Below, one piece after another: positions 1 to 7,778 of a stretch of 17,500 bases of DNA. The stretch spans positions 1 through 17,500 of the forward strand of contig JABUQX010057279.1 of assembly GCA_015478945.1 (NCBI GenBank), given 5' to 3'. The stretch comes from Trachelipus rathkii. Its lineage: Eukaryota; Arthropoda; Malacostraca; Isopoda; Trachelipodidae. The translations under genes were made by a program, and so were the position numbers. Position 1 is the stretch's first letter; the number at the start of each line of letters is the position of its first letter. The notes under the pieces were generated by a model. The model was not told the origin of the DNA. It searched no databases and saw nothing but the letters and a program-made list of their open reading frames with translations.

Positions 1-100
1 GAGGAATGATTTTGCAAACACTTATCGGTCCTAACGGGATGATTCCATGCAGACCTCATGCTTGCCAGTCGTTAATAACCATTCTTGCAGCGTTCAAGCG

Positions 101-176
101 TTGCAATCATAATGACTAGGTGAGACGTGCGACGTGAGGCGAACGACGATTACGGTGCATAATAGTGGGACTGCAA
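101..176 (+). repeat. Outer left arm of fold-back element
   Basis: This arm is the near reverse complement of 562-638. It shares the run tcataatgactaggtgagac, the core cgacgatt and the run cataatagtggg. Small differences in the middle show that the two arms have diverged. Confidence 0.75.
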
Positions 177-272
177 TACAGGTCTCATGTTTATTTCCAA
201 AACTTATTGTTTTGATTATGTTAGTTGTTTATTGGGTTTCCAAATTCATGAGATTTTTATTTTAAAATTGCG

Positions 273-337
273 CCAAATATCCCCATTTTAGAATATTGGA
301 CCAATAGACAGGGCCGAAGTCGAGGGACAGGTAATAC
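273..337 (+). repeat. Inner left arm of fold-back element
   Basis: This arm is the imperfect reverse complement of 444-513. It shares ttggaccaat, gaagtcga and ggacaggta. It lies inside the outer arms, so the whole element could fold as one long interrupted hairpin. Confidence 0.65.
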
Positions 338-443
338 TAGGTGTCATTAGTCATTAGATTACTAACGAAATCTAACCAAATAGCAATCCAAAAATGTCGA
401 TTAACGGCTAAAAATAAATTTTGGTCAAAGACTGACAAGCCTC

Positions 444-513
444 AGTATTTGTACCTGTCCATCGACTTTGGTCCTGCAAATTGGTCCAAGATTTTAAATG
501 GAGATTCGGGGGG
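444..513 (-). repeat. Inner right arm of fold-back element
   Basis: This is the partner of 273-337. Its + strand carries tacctgtcc, tcgacttt and attggtccaa, the complements of the left-arm blocks in reverse order. Confidence 0.65.
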
Positions 514-561
514 CAATCTAACGTAACCTAACTTCACCTAAACTAACCACCTAATGGGATG

Positions 562-638
562 ATTGCAGCCCCACTATTATGAAAACCAATCGTCGCACAC
601 TTTACATCGCACGTCTCACCTAGTCATTATGATTGCAA
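562..638 (-). repeat. Outer right arm of fold-back element
   Basis: This is the partner of 101-176. Its + strand carries ccactattatg, aatcgtcg and gtctcacctagtcattatga. Beyond it, ttgcaatgc and tgcaa extend a weaker match outward. Confidence 0.75.
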
Positions 639-653
639 TGCACATTGTGCAAC

Positions 654-1124
654 CTGCTCAATGCATTGCCTATCCCTATGGTATGGATTTTCTATCTTAT
701 AGTTAGACCTCTCTATCAATCAACCCTAACTATAATCTTTTTGTAGAAGACTGTTATAGATGATTTTAAATGATTATGTGATTTTTACATTAAAGTCAGT
801 ATCGATCCTATTACATTATTATTATATAATATTTCTATCTATATTAGTTAAGATCTCTTATGATATAGTATATATATATATATATATGATATTATATTAT
901 ATATATATATTATATAATATATATAATATATATATATATTAGTGTTGCATGCATACCAAAGCAATTATAATTCCAATGTGCTTGATATTTCCTGCCAGAA
1001 GTGACTTTTAATTGTAGACTTCCCGTAATAACGTGTTTTATTTATTTGCTTTCAAGCAATAATACCATCTCACTTCATTTATTTTCAGTTTGATTCCTGT
1101 CCTTGCAATGAACATTGAATTCCC
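654..1124. other. No gene seen; AT-rich spacer with a TA tract
   Basis: Apart from the TA microsatellite at 862-941, no coding trace or repeat was recognised. Part of 950-1124 could be upstream sequence brought in with the viral Rep fragment, but nothing in it was recognised as viral. No replication-origin nonanucleotide within a stem-loop was found. Confidence 0.5.
862..941. repeat. (TA)n microsatellite, interrupted
   Basis: Nearly uninterrupted alternating T and A with a few phase slips. A short reading frame through it encodes only Tyr/Ile repeats and is not a gene. Confidence 0.9.
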
Positions 1125-1134
1125 CTATATAAAT
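1125..1134 (+). promoter_or_regulatory. TATA-box-like sequence upstream of Rep fossil
   Basis: The sequence ctatataaat lies about 30-40 bases upstream of the first recognisable Rep codons, in a locally less AT-rich setting (cccc before, ggcccg after). The spacing fits a core promoter carried with the viral insert. In a genome this AT-rich a chance match is easy. Confidence 0.3.
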
Positions 1135-1165
1135 GGCCCGTTTAAGTAGTAACTTTAGCAGTCAA

Positions 1166-1510
1166 TTTGCAAGAGAACGAAGGTGGTGTTTTGCCTTAAA
1201 GAATCCTGATTTTTGTGTTGATTATTATAAACGTTTAGTGAAGTTAAAGATGTCAGAAGATTTGTATTTGGATATGAATGTGCACCCGAAACGGGTACAT
1301 TGCATCTGAAAGGATACATGGAATTTACGGCTTCTATTAGATTCGCATTGCTTAAAAAAATCTCAATCACAGCTCATTAGGAACCAGCGTCAGAGACAAG
1401 TTTTCAAAACTATAGATATTGCATTAAAGAAAGAAAGTTCCAAGTTTTCGGTGTTTGGCACCATGAGAAGGCACGTCTTAACAGATAGACTAGATGTGGA
1501 GCAGCTAAAG
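1166..1510 (+). pseudogene. rep: Endogenous CRESS-DNA virus Rep fragment
   Basis: This is a relic of the replication-initiator protein of a circular single-stranded DNA virus (circovirus-like). Rep nicks the viral origin to start rolling-circle replication. Reading starts near 1166, where no ATG is present. Motif I is visible as WCFALKN (1184-1204). After a one-base frame change near 1262, motif II appears as HLKG (1303-1314) inside a GYMEF context, and motif III as YCIK with the catalytic Tyr codon at 1417-1419. A TAG at 1378-1380 interrupts this frame where the family usually carries Trp before Glu-Pro. A second frame change near 1445 returns to the first frame, giving TDRLDVEQL. Only the N-terminal HUH endonuclease domain remains; no Walker A motif or helicase domain follows. 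The gene is dead as it stands. Family assignment is confident; genus is not. Confidence 0.8.
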
Positions 1511-2150
1511 ATAAGCTTTCACCAAGAAATATTCTTTGAAAATCACTAGACGATCCAAATACTTTCCACTGGTTCTCCTCAAACTTGATTTTTTTTCCAG
1601 CGGTAGTTGCATACTCGCATATGTTTCTTTCATATTGGCAGCATGAGCTATTGGCACTGATGGAAAAATATTTCCATTATGAAGAAGTACACCTTTCAAG
1701 CTGACTTTAGACGAATCTATGAACAGACACCACTCCTCTGTTTTGTATTCGTGACCAAGTGCATCCATTACAGAAGAAACGTTATTGCAAAAAACAAGTC
1801 CATCTTCAAGGGAAAAGAAATCCTTAAATTCGCTGTGCCTATCTCTGAAAACACATACTTGTGTTTCTTTGTGGAGGAGATTCCATCCCTTCAATCTGAA
1901 GCCCAGCATTTCGCCTTGTCTTTTAGATAGCTTCAAGTCTCTGATAAGGCCATTTAGATCTCCTTATCTAAGTAAATGTGGTTCAGAAGACGAACAGGAA
2001 GCTTCAAAGGTTGGATCAAGTCTTACGTGAGTATCCACATCCTCCACGGGATCTTGTTCATCATCAGTGAGCATGACATTATCTGGTTGGTTTGGCACAG
2101 GCAATTCTTCACTATGACGCACAGGTCTCATGGCAGATGGTAAATTAGGA
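1505..2150 (-). pseudogene. Relic of repeat-associated invertebrate protein
   Basis: The minus strand has an open stretch of 143 codons (1936-1505). It carries motifs I associate with an uncharacterised protein family that is highly repeated in arthropod and other invertebrate genomes: GFRLKGWNLL, FIDSSKVSLKGVLLHNGN and PSVPIAHAANMKETY. Upstream the same frame continues from about 2150 (RPVRHSEELPVP, then DPTFEASCSSSEPHLL). A TAA is then followed at once by GDLNGLIRDLKLSK, so one nonsense codon splits the relic. The C-terminal part of the family is missing, cut near 1505 where the Rep fossil begins on the other strand. The protein's function is unknown, and I do not assign one. The family link is from memory and needs a search. 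Confidence 0.55.
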
Positions 2151-2184
2151 AGATGGCAGAAGTTACACTATTATAGTATATTAT

Positions 2185-2320
2185 ATCGAGAACCTTTTCC
2201 CCAACCTTGTAAGGAGTCTTGACACAAGTGAACAACCAAAGTCCCGAGTCCATTGCTTTATCTTTGAGTCAGACCAACTCGCCATCCAAAGTTTAAGCTC
2301 ATAAGCACTTCTTTTAACGA
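2185..2320 (-). pseudogene. Possible Ty3/gypsy integrase C-terminal trace
   Basis: Minus-strand reading gives VKRSAYELKL. After a frame change it gives DGELV, a stop, LKDKAMDSGLW, and then TPYKVGEKVLDI. In Ty3/gypsy retrotransposon integrases the C-terminal module has a GDLVWL-type strand followed by a GPYKV-type strand with similar spacing, and the resemblance rests on that alone. There is one frame change and one TGA in about 45 codons. It could instead be the N-terminal part of the neighbouring 1505-2150 relic, because the reading nearly abuts it. Confidence 0.35.
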
Positions 2321-2619
2321 ATGAGAGTGAAAAACCACGTTTTTCTGTTCCTCCTTTGAAATATTTTCACAACAAAAGTAAGCAAAAGGAATTTTACTCC
2401 CAGGATGATTAATTTAACACCAATGTGTAAGCATTTCACCACTTAACTGACAAAATCTCAGGACAAAATAAACAAATTAGATGTTCGACAGAAACAAAGT
2501 GTTTAACAACCTGACTAGCGAGGATAATGACTCAGGCATGGGGAGGCATCACCGCCTACTTCATTTCTATATGCTTTTCTTTTTGGGAAATTTCTGCCAG
2601 CAACAATAATATAATACCT
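2321..2619. other. No gene seen; unique-looking spacer
   Basis: Roughly 300 bases of ordinary AT-leaning sequence with no recognised coding motif, repeat or RNA gene on either strand. Confidence 0.45.
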
Positions 2620-2702
2620 ACTAATATATATATATAAACGATAACTAATATATTATAAGTTTATATAATATATATATATAATATATATATCTTATAATTA
2701 TA

Positions 2703-2755
<53 letters not shown>

Positions 2756-2759
2756 ATAT

Positions 2760-2790
<31 letters not shown>

Positions 2791-2793
2791 ATA
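2620..2793. repeat. (TA)n microsatellite, interrupted
   Basis: A long alternating TA tract with several phase breaks. The GC-richer stretch 2796-2845 after it (cgccctcatccggcacgcag) was not recognised. Confidence 0.9.
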
Positions 2794-2851
2794 CAAACGC
2801 CCTCATCCGGCACGCAGAAGATCTAGAACAGAACGTGGACCACGTAGTTTA

Positions 2852-2852
2852 T

Positions 2853-2894
<42 letters not shown>
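2852..2894. repeat. (TA)n microsatellite abutting Penelope-like arm
   Basis: A pure TA tract that ends exactly where the left arm of the Penelope-like element begins. That is consistent with insertion into, or expansion at, the element boundary. Confidence 0.9.
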
Positions 2895-2897
<3 letters not shown>

Positions 2898-2940
2898 GAA
2901 AAGGAAGACAAATGCATATTTGAACATTTATTAGGACGAC

Positions 2941-2968
2941 GTTTCGACACAACAGGTGTCATCATCAG
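2941..2968 (-). ncRNA. Hammerhead-ribozyme-like core, left arm
   Basis: Read on the minus strand, the 28 bases are CTGATGA, T, GACAC, a five-base loop, GTGTC, GAAAC. The conserved CUGAUGA and GAAA boxes are separated by a perfect 5-bp stem II with one unpaired U. Helices I and III could not be drawn convincingly from the flanks. A minimal two-base helix III closing on a downstream GTC is the best option. Activity is therefore uncertain. Confidence 0.5.
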
Positions 2969-3069
2969 ATCTAGAAAATATATTAAAACTATAATTTATA
3001 AGAGAAAATTTGGTCGGGGTGAAAAACAAATAAAATATTGAACAGAAACAACAACAATAAAAAATAAAA

Positions 3070-3225
<156 letters not shown>

Positions 3226-3330
3226 CGAATGAAAGTCAAAATCACACTAAAAAACATTAAAAACAAAAGAAAAGAAAGATTTATAGTTACCTTGAGACGT
3301 TGCAGAGAACCAGTAAAGTGACCTATCGGG

Positions 3331-3863
3331 CTCAAAAAGGAACTGGATGCCTATCTTAATCACTCGTTCCCTCATATACGCTTCAATATTATTTTGACTG
3401 ACTTTTTAAAAATTGACTGCATTTCCAAATGCAAGACCGGTGATACCCTGCACTGTTTGAGTCGGAGTCATCTATCTATAAGTATACCTGTCCTCGCTGA
3501 GAACGAGGCTCCTATATAAGATCCACCACTAAACTTCTCCGTTCCCGAACATGTGCCCACATGGGAATTAGCCACAGAACCTTATGCCCTCTGTCTTCAA
3601 AACAATCTTCTCCAATTAGAACTCATTCTGAAGCACGATCATCTCCTTTGAAATATGAACAATTTGAGTTACTCTCCTCTGTTCCTGACACACAGTCTTT
3701 TCTAATACATGAATCCTTATACATCAATAAATATAAACCACCCCTTAACAGCCACTCAATTATTTACTGTATAATGTTCTGTTCAGTCAATTATCAACCT
3801 CTCAGAAATTCTAGAATATTCCTGAACCCATCGTTCCAAAACTTACTTTATTTCTACAACTAA
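3331..3863 (+). pseudogene. Penelope-like GIY-YIG endonuclease fragment
   Basis: This is the C-terminal end of a Penelope-type polyprotein, whose endonuclease nicks target DNA for reverse transcription. The first block, from 3331, reads KKELDAYLNHSFPHIRFNII, typical of the linker before the endonuclease. A frame change near 3465 leads to IYKYTCPR (the GIY-like strand and first Cys pair). A TGA follows at 3498-3500 where a second Cys pair member is expected. Next come SYIRSTT (the YIG-like strand, with Arg instead of Gly), HMGISHRT from 3558, and IRTHSE. The block with the likely catalytic Glu (ESLYINKYKPPLN, Glu codon 3711-3713) follows. The last 100 codons, from ATG 3561, are open. Reading past about 3760 no longer resembles the family. 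It is non-functional because of at least one frameshift, one nonsense codon and the Gly-to-Arg change. Confidence 0.8.
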
Positions 3864-3929
3864 ATTTTTTAACTTCGCCCCTCAATTGTAACTTCAGTCC
3901 GAAATTTTTTAACATTTGTCCCATTACTG

Positions 3930-4389
3930 ATCCTCTGCAACGTCACAAGGTAATAATAACTCTTTCTATTCTTTTGTGTTTTTAATGTTTTTTAGTGTGA
4001 TTTTGACTTCATTCGTTATTATTTGTTATTTATCATTTTATTATCTTATTATTTTATTATTTCATTATTATTTTATCTTATTATTGCATTATTGTACTAT
4101 TGAAATATTGTATTATTATTGTATTATTTTGTTATTGTATTATTGTATTACTGTATTATTATATTATTGTTTAATTGTTTTATTGTTTTTTATTTTATTT
4201 ATTGTATTGTATTTTTTTATTATTTTTTTATTTTATTATTTACTATTCATATTTTATTTCAATTTGTAATTTTAGTTTTCTCTTATAAATTATAGATTTA
4301 ATATATTTTCTAGACCTGATGATGACACTTGTGGCGTCGAAACGTTCTCCTAATAAATATTCATATATGCATTTGTCATCCTTTTCATT
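3930..4389 (+). repeat. Right inverted arm (pLTR-like)
   Basis: This is the reverse complement of the left arm, in the orientation of the endonuclease reading frame. It starts at cctctgcaacgtc, continues through a degenerate ATT-rich middle (4020-4260), and ends at catccttttcatt. A GT dinucleotide in caaggtaata just inside the arm (3946-3955) resembles a splice donor, and the left arm has aaggtaac at the same place. Confidence 0.8.
4316..4343 (+). ncRNA. Hammerhead-ribozyme-like core, right arm
   Basis: This is the same 28-base arrangement as in the left arm: CTGATGA at 4316-4322, stem II strands GACAC (4324-4328) and GCGTC (4334-4338), then GAAAC at 4339-4343. One A-C mismatch interrupts stem II, so this copy is more decayed than the left one. 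Helices I and III are again not evident. Confidence 0.45.
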
Positions 4390-4419
4390 CTCCTTTGAGG
4401 TTTACTAGAAGCAGAAGTT

Positions 4420-4421
<2 letters not shown>

Positions 4422-4471
<50 letters not shown>

Positions 4472-4502
4472 ATCTTCTCTCTCTCTCTCTCTCTCCTCTC
4501 TC

Positions 4503-4534
<32 letters not shown>

Positions 4535-4540
4535 CTCTCT
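4422..4540 (+). repeat. (CT)n microsatellite
   Basis: A polypyrimidine CT tract with a few TTCT and CTCC interruptions. The Ser/Leu-repeat frame through it is not a gene. Confidence 0.95.
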
Positions 4541-4602
4541 ATAATGATATATTATATATATATATAATATTTACATATACTAATAACTATATATATACTA
4601 TA

Positions 4603-4690
<88 letters not shown>
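4541..4690. repeat. (TA)n microsatellite
   Basis: A TA tract directly continuing the CT tract, forming a compound microsatellite of about 270 bases. Confidence 0.9.
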
Positions 4691-4691
<1 letters not shown>

Positions 4692-4776
4692 ATATATATT
4701 ACATTCTTAACACTAAGCGCTTCACTACTAAGGACTATTCAATGGGATTTTTAAATCAGACAATATTCAACTAAAC

Positions 4777-5267
4777 TCAAATGTACGCAAGAGCACTGGG
4801 ACGCAGGCTTGAATTGAGAGATTTATTTGAAGATAACCTAGATGGAAGAGAATTCCACAGAAACAGAAGTGGCCAGGGAAAGAAGGAGGCACCGCAGCGA
4901 ACTAGTCTGGAGTTGCTAATATCAACACAAAACTCATGTGCCGACACAGCACCCCTTGTGCTACGGGGGCGTCTTAAAGGTGAAGGCACGCGAGTGGAAA
5001 GCTCCCTCGAGCACTTGCCGCTACGGTACCTATAGAAAAGAGATAAAGCACCAACATCGCGCCGCAAAGATGACGGTCAAGTGAACTAGAGTACAGGACA
5101 TTATAAGTCTTTTTTGCCTTTGACTCGACCCTATCCAAAACCGGTGAAACCTGAGCCTCCTCCCCAGATATGAGAGCTGAGCAGTACTCCTTACAAGGGC
5201 GGATGAGACCCTGTATAACTGGAGTAACTGTGAAGAGAAAAAAAGGCTCGCAGTGTTAAACAGAACT
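4777..5267 (-). pseudogene. Non-LTR retrotransposon, RT C-terminal fragment
   Basis: The minus strand encodes the region just after the reverse-transcriptase domain of a LINE of the jockey/CR1-like type. The upstream piece (5267 to about 5070) reads VIQGLIRPCKEY followed by PVLDRVESKA, matching the usual 'GLVRPxxEY...LLDRVQxKA' order. A frame change near 5068 leads to the open block RRDVGALSLFYRYRSGKCSR, then PLRRPRSTRG and FLWNSLPSRL, ending in a TGA at 4777-4779. The order FYRY, PxPLxRPRxTR, LWNSLP is diagnostic for this tail. The N-terminal polymerase is absent, as expected for a short relic. The reading frame is broken at least once, and no polyA tail or target-site duplication was located. 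Clade assignment is tentative. Confidence 0.75.
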
Positions 5268-5482
5268 CCCAGTTAATATATGTGTGTGTGAATGTGTGAG
5301 TTATTTCTCTCTTAAAGGAACAACACAAGATACTACAAAATAAGGCATGAAACTTCCTAATATCTAACTTTAATAATAACACTGGACGACAGAAATTTTG
5401 TTAAATGGATATCATGAACTGTTTCTAATGTATTTCGGTACGCTGAAAACGAATATAACCTCCAAATTTGCACAACGGGCTT

Positions 5483-5516
<34 letters not shown>

Positions 5517-5779
5517 CATAAATTAACAATATAATTCACAGTGTAAAATGTCTTGTTTTGTTTAACTCTATTTTCTTGCGATTTTATGAAAAAGGTGATC
5601 GCAGCAGTATAAAGCGTAGCAAAGTAGAGCCAAAAAAATAGAATGTATAATATTCAGAGTCACGCGAAAGAGGAAATAAATCTTAGGTTGTGATTTCCAT
5701 AGAATAAACCTCCCGTCCGACGTTTTTTATGTTGTAGTCATTGTGCTTCAGTTTTGGCATCTGAAGTCGAATGGAAGTG
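5268..5779. other. No gene seen; spacer with a poly-T run
   Basis: It contains a short gt-rich patch near 5280-5298 and a poly-T run at 5485-5516. Nothing else was recognised on either strand. Confidence 0.5.
5485..5516 (+). repeat. Poly(T) run, 32 bases
   Basis: An uninterrupted T run. Read on the other strand it is a poly(A), which could mark the 3' end of a retrotransposed sequence, but no element body was recognised next to it. Confidence 0.9.
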
Positions 5780-5897
5780 TAGTGATATATATATTGTTGA
5801 TTATATATAATATAAATATATTATCATATATATATATATATATATATATAATATGTATTTCGACTATATATATTAAGTTGTGTAATTAATTTATATG

Positions 5898-5948
<51 letters not shown>

Positions 5949-5960
5949 TATATATATATT
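5780..5960. repeat. (TA)n microsatellite, interrupted
   Basis: TA-rich tract in several blocks, immediately left of the mariner-related element. It ends about 80 bases before that element's left terminal repeat. Confidence 0.85.
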
Positions 5961-6039
5961 AACAGGGTGTATGAGTTAATTTAATGTTCAAATGTATATG
6001 TTACTTAATTGCTAAACATAAAATAAATGTGTTCAATAA

Positions 6040-6089
6040 ACATTTCACCGAAAACGCCTCGTTTCCAAGGTACACAAGGTGATGAAACG
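6040..6089 (+). repeat. Left terminal inverted repeat
   Basis: It contains ctcgtttccaagg, then acaaggtgatgaaac. It is matched in inverse orientation at 7343-7393 with one small indel. The outermost bases are uncertain because similarity fades around aacatttcac. Confidence 0.8.
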
Positions 6090-6286
6090 TATGTGGGACA
6101 TATCTGATATATTCCATTGCCGTTCCCGTGCCATAATCTCAACCTTTAATAATAAGCGCAAATATACCGTAGAAAGGTTACCTACCTGTTATTTTACTAG
6201 TTCCGTATCTCGCTTCATTGTATACATATACTAGTCCACTGTCGCGTGCAAGTTCTGTGTTCAAGTTGGGTTGCTCATATTTTCAA

Positions 6287-7186
6287 ATGAATTACACAAA
6301 TAGTGAAAGTGCGATATGCATTTTGTTTACAGTCGTACGAACGGTAATTCATTAGCAGCCAAGCGTCTCTATGAAGAAATGTACCCCAATCGTGTCATCC
6401 CGCATCATACTATGTTTGCACGTCTCCATCAACGTCTTAGAGAAAAAGGAAGTTTTAAAAAACTTTACTATGGAATTCGGCGCGACCTCGCACAGTATCA
6501 ACTGCAGATGTCGAAGAACAGGTTTTCATTATTATTGTAAGACAATCCTTAACCATTTAGCAGAAATATGTTGACCGATGAGGCCAAATTTTCAGAGACG
6601 GCCATATCGAACTTCCCACAACATCACACATAGGCTGATGAGAACCCACAGCTTGCAATAGTGAAAGCCCCATTCAACATCAGTTTTCATTGAATGTATG
6701 GGGTCGGAATTGTTGGCGACCATTTGATAAGGTCCATTGCTTTTTACAGCGAGGCTTGACTGGGAGATTGTTTATCGCCAATTCTTGAACGATGACTTGC
6801 CTACACCTACTGGAAGAGTCCCATTACAGATTTACAAGATCGAAAATGTATTTCATTCACGACGGCGCTCCAGCTCATTTCAGTTTAATTGCTCGTAACT
6901 ATTTGAACACTGTATATCCAAGCCGTTGGATAGGTCGAGGAGGCACAGAACCTTTGGCCTCCGCCGTCTCCAGACCTAAATGCATTGGATTTCTTCTTGT
7001 GGGGGTCACCTGAAACATTTGTTTTATACAGCAACAGTTGAAGTCCCGAAGAATTAAGGGCTGCGCATAATCGCATCTTGTGACACAATTCCGCACACAC
7101 ACACGGTATATTCGAACGTGTCCGCCAATCAATGCGTTGCAGAATAGAGGCCTGTATTGCCGCTGGGTGCTCATTTTCAACATTTG
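6287..7186 (+). pseudogene. Mariner-related transposase pseudogene
   Basis: This is the transposase of the surrounding element. The likely original start is the ATG at 6287 (MNYTNSESA). A one-base frame change near 6313 leads to HFVYSRTNGNSLAAKRLYEE, the N-terminal helix-turn-helix region. Another shift gives TVSTADVEEQV near 6490-6525. About 60-70 residues of the usual second DNA-binding part and linker are missing before LTDEAKF, which holds the first catalytic Asp (codon 6577-6579). Stops follow at intervals. FIHDGAPAHFS carries the second Asp (6861-6863). After one more shift, PPPSPDLNALDFFLWG carries the third (6973-6975), about 36-37 residues later. The tail reads GIFERVRQSMRCRIEAC. Several frameshifts, stops and a deletion make it inactive. 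The insect family it resembles is often labelled DUF4817. Confidence 0.8.
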
Positions 7187-7342
7187 TTATAAACTTAGTG
7201 CACCATTGCTTCGTACTTATTTCTGTTGTATATTTTCTTCTGGGCAGTATGTATGTATTCTTATAATTAATAAATTGAATGAATTTGTTAATTACCTTTC
7301 CAATTTTAGTTTACTGTTTATTGAAACTTAATGTTTAAATAG

Positions 7343-7393
7343 GTTTCATCACCTTGTATCCTTGGAAACGAGCGTTTCGTTTGAATTGTTTGA
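7343..7393 (-). repeat. Right terminal inverted repeat
   Basis: On the + strand it reads gtttcatcaccttgt, then ccttggaaacgag, the inverse of the left terminal repeat. Confidence 0.8.
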
Positions 7394-7479
7394 TTGACAC
7401 ATATTATCTATATTATTGCAAGAAATATCATTACTGCTTTTTTTCGCAATATTAATGATACACCCATATTGATATATAA

Positions 7480-7518
7480 TAAATATATATATATATATAT
7501 TATATATATATATTATAT

Positions 7519-7590
<72 letters not shown>

Positions 7591-7595
7591 TATAG
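7480..7595. repeat. (TA)n microsatellite
   Basis: A TA tract with a few TTA slips, about 90 bases right of the mariner-related element. Tyr/Ile-rich frames through it on both strands are artefacts. Confidence 0.9.
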
Positions 7596-7739
7596 TTATA
7601 GGGTGTACGATTGACGCCAAACTGACACCGGAAGTTGCAACCGGTATGTTGAAATGTTTGCAAATCAACATTTTGCACATTTGGTTTTTCAAGCTTGACG
7701 TGTCAAGGTTGGTACTTTTTACTGTGAGACCGAATTTAA

Positions 7740-7752
7740 GGTCTGGAAGACC
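7740..7752. other. Hairpin, GGA loop
   Basis: Stem ggtct / agacc, 5 bp perfect, loop gga at 7745-7747. It is the first of the hairpin cluster. Confidence 0.6.
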
Positions 7753-7758
7753 GTTTTC

Positions 7759-7773
7759 GGAGGTTTAGCCTCC
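7759..7773. other. Hairpin, 5-bp GC-rich stem
   Basis: Stem ggagg / cctcc with loop tttag, six bases after the first hairpin. Confidence 0.55.
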
Positions 7774-7778
7774 CAAAA

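Larger units (their letters stand above)
82..653. mobile_element. Fold-back MITE-like element, non-autonomous
   Basis: Two nested pairs of inverted arms make most of this segment self-complementary. The outer arms are 101-176 and 562-638, and weaker similarity extends them to about 82 and 653. The inner arms are 273-337 and 444-513. The loop is about 338-443, and an unpaired asymmetric stretch lies at 178-272. No transposase-like reading frame is present, so this would be a non-autonomous DNA element. The superfamily is unknown because no target-site duplication could be fixed. The inverted repeats are seen directly; the transposon interpretation is inference. Confidence 0.65.
6040..7393 (+). 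mobile_element. Decayed mariner-related DNA transposon
   Basis: The element is about 1.35 kb. Terminal inverted repeats lie at 6040-6089 and 7343-7393, and between them is a single broken transposase gene on the plus strand. The size and the D, D, D residue pattern place it in the IS630-Tc1-mariner group. It lies between TA microsatellites, which suits a TA-targeting element, but an exact TA duplication could not be fixed. Confidence 0.8.

Noticed and set aside
520..550. Arthropod telomeric repeat (TTAGG/CCTAA)
   Set aside because: Only scattered cctaa words (also as ttagg near 16640), not a tandem run.
950..1165. Viral replication origin upstream of the Rep fossil
   Set aside because: No TAGTATTAC-like nonanucleotide in a stem-loop could be found on either strand.
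1679..2030. Two plus-strand frames over the minus-strand relic
   Set aside because: Antisense shadows; the minus strand carries the conserved motifs.
3976..4269. 97-codon plus-strand frame rich in Leu, Ile, Tyr and Phe
   Set aside because: It is a reading of the degenerate ATT repeat within the right Penelope-like arm; no conserved motif and extreme composition.
4781..5035. Plus-strand 84-codon frame
   Set aside because: Antisense shadow of the minus-strand LINE fragment, which has clear family motifs.
7349..7768. 109- and 124-codon frames on both strands
   Set aside because: Core is (TA)n microsatellite translated as Tyr/Ile repeats.
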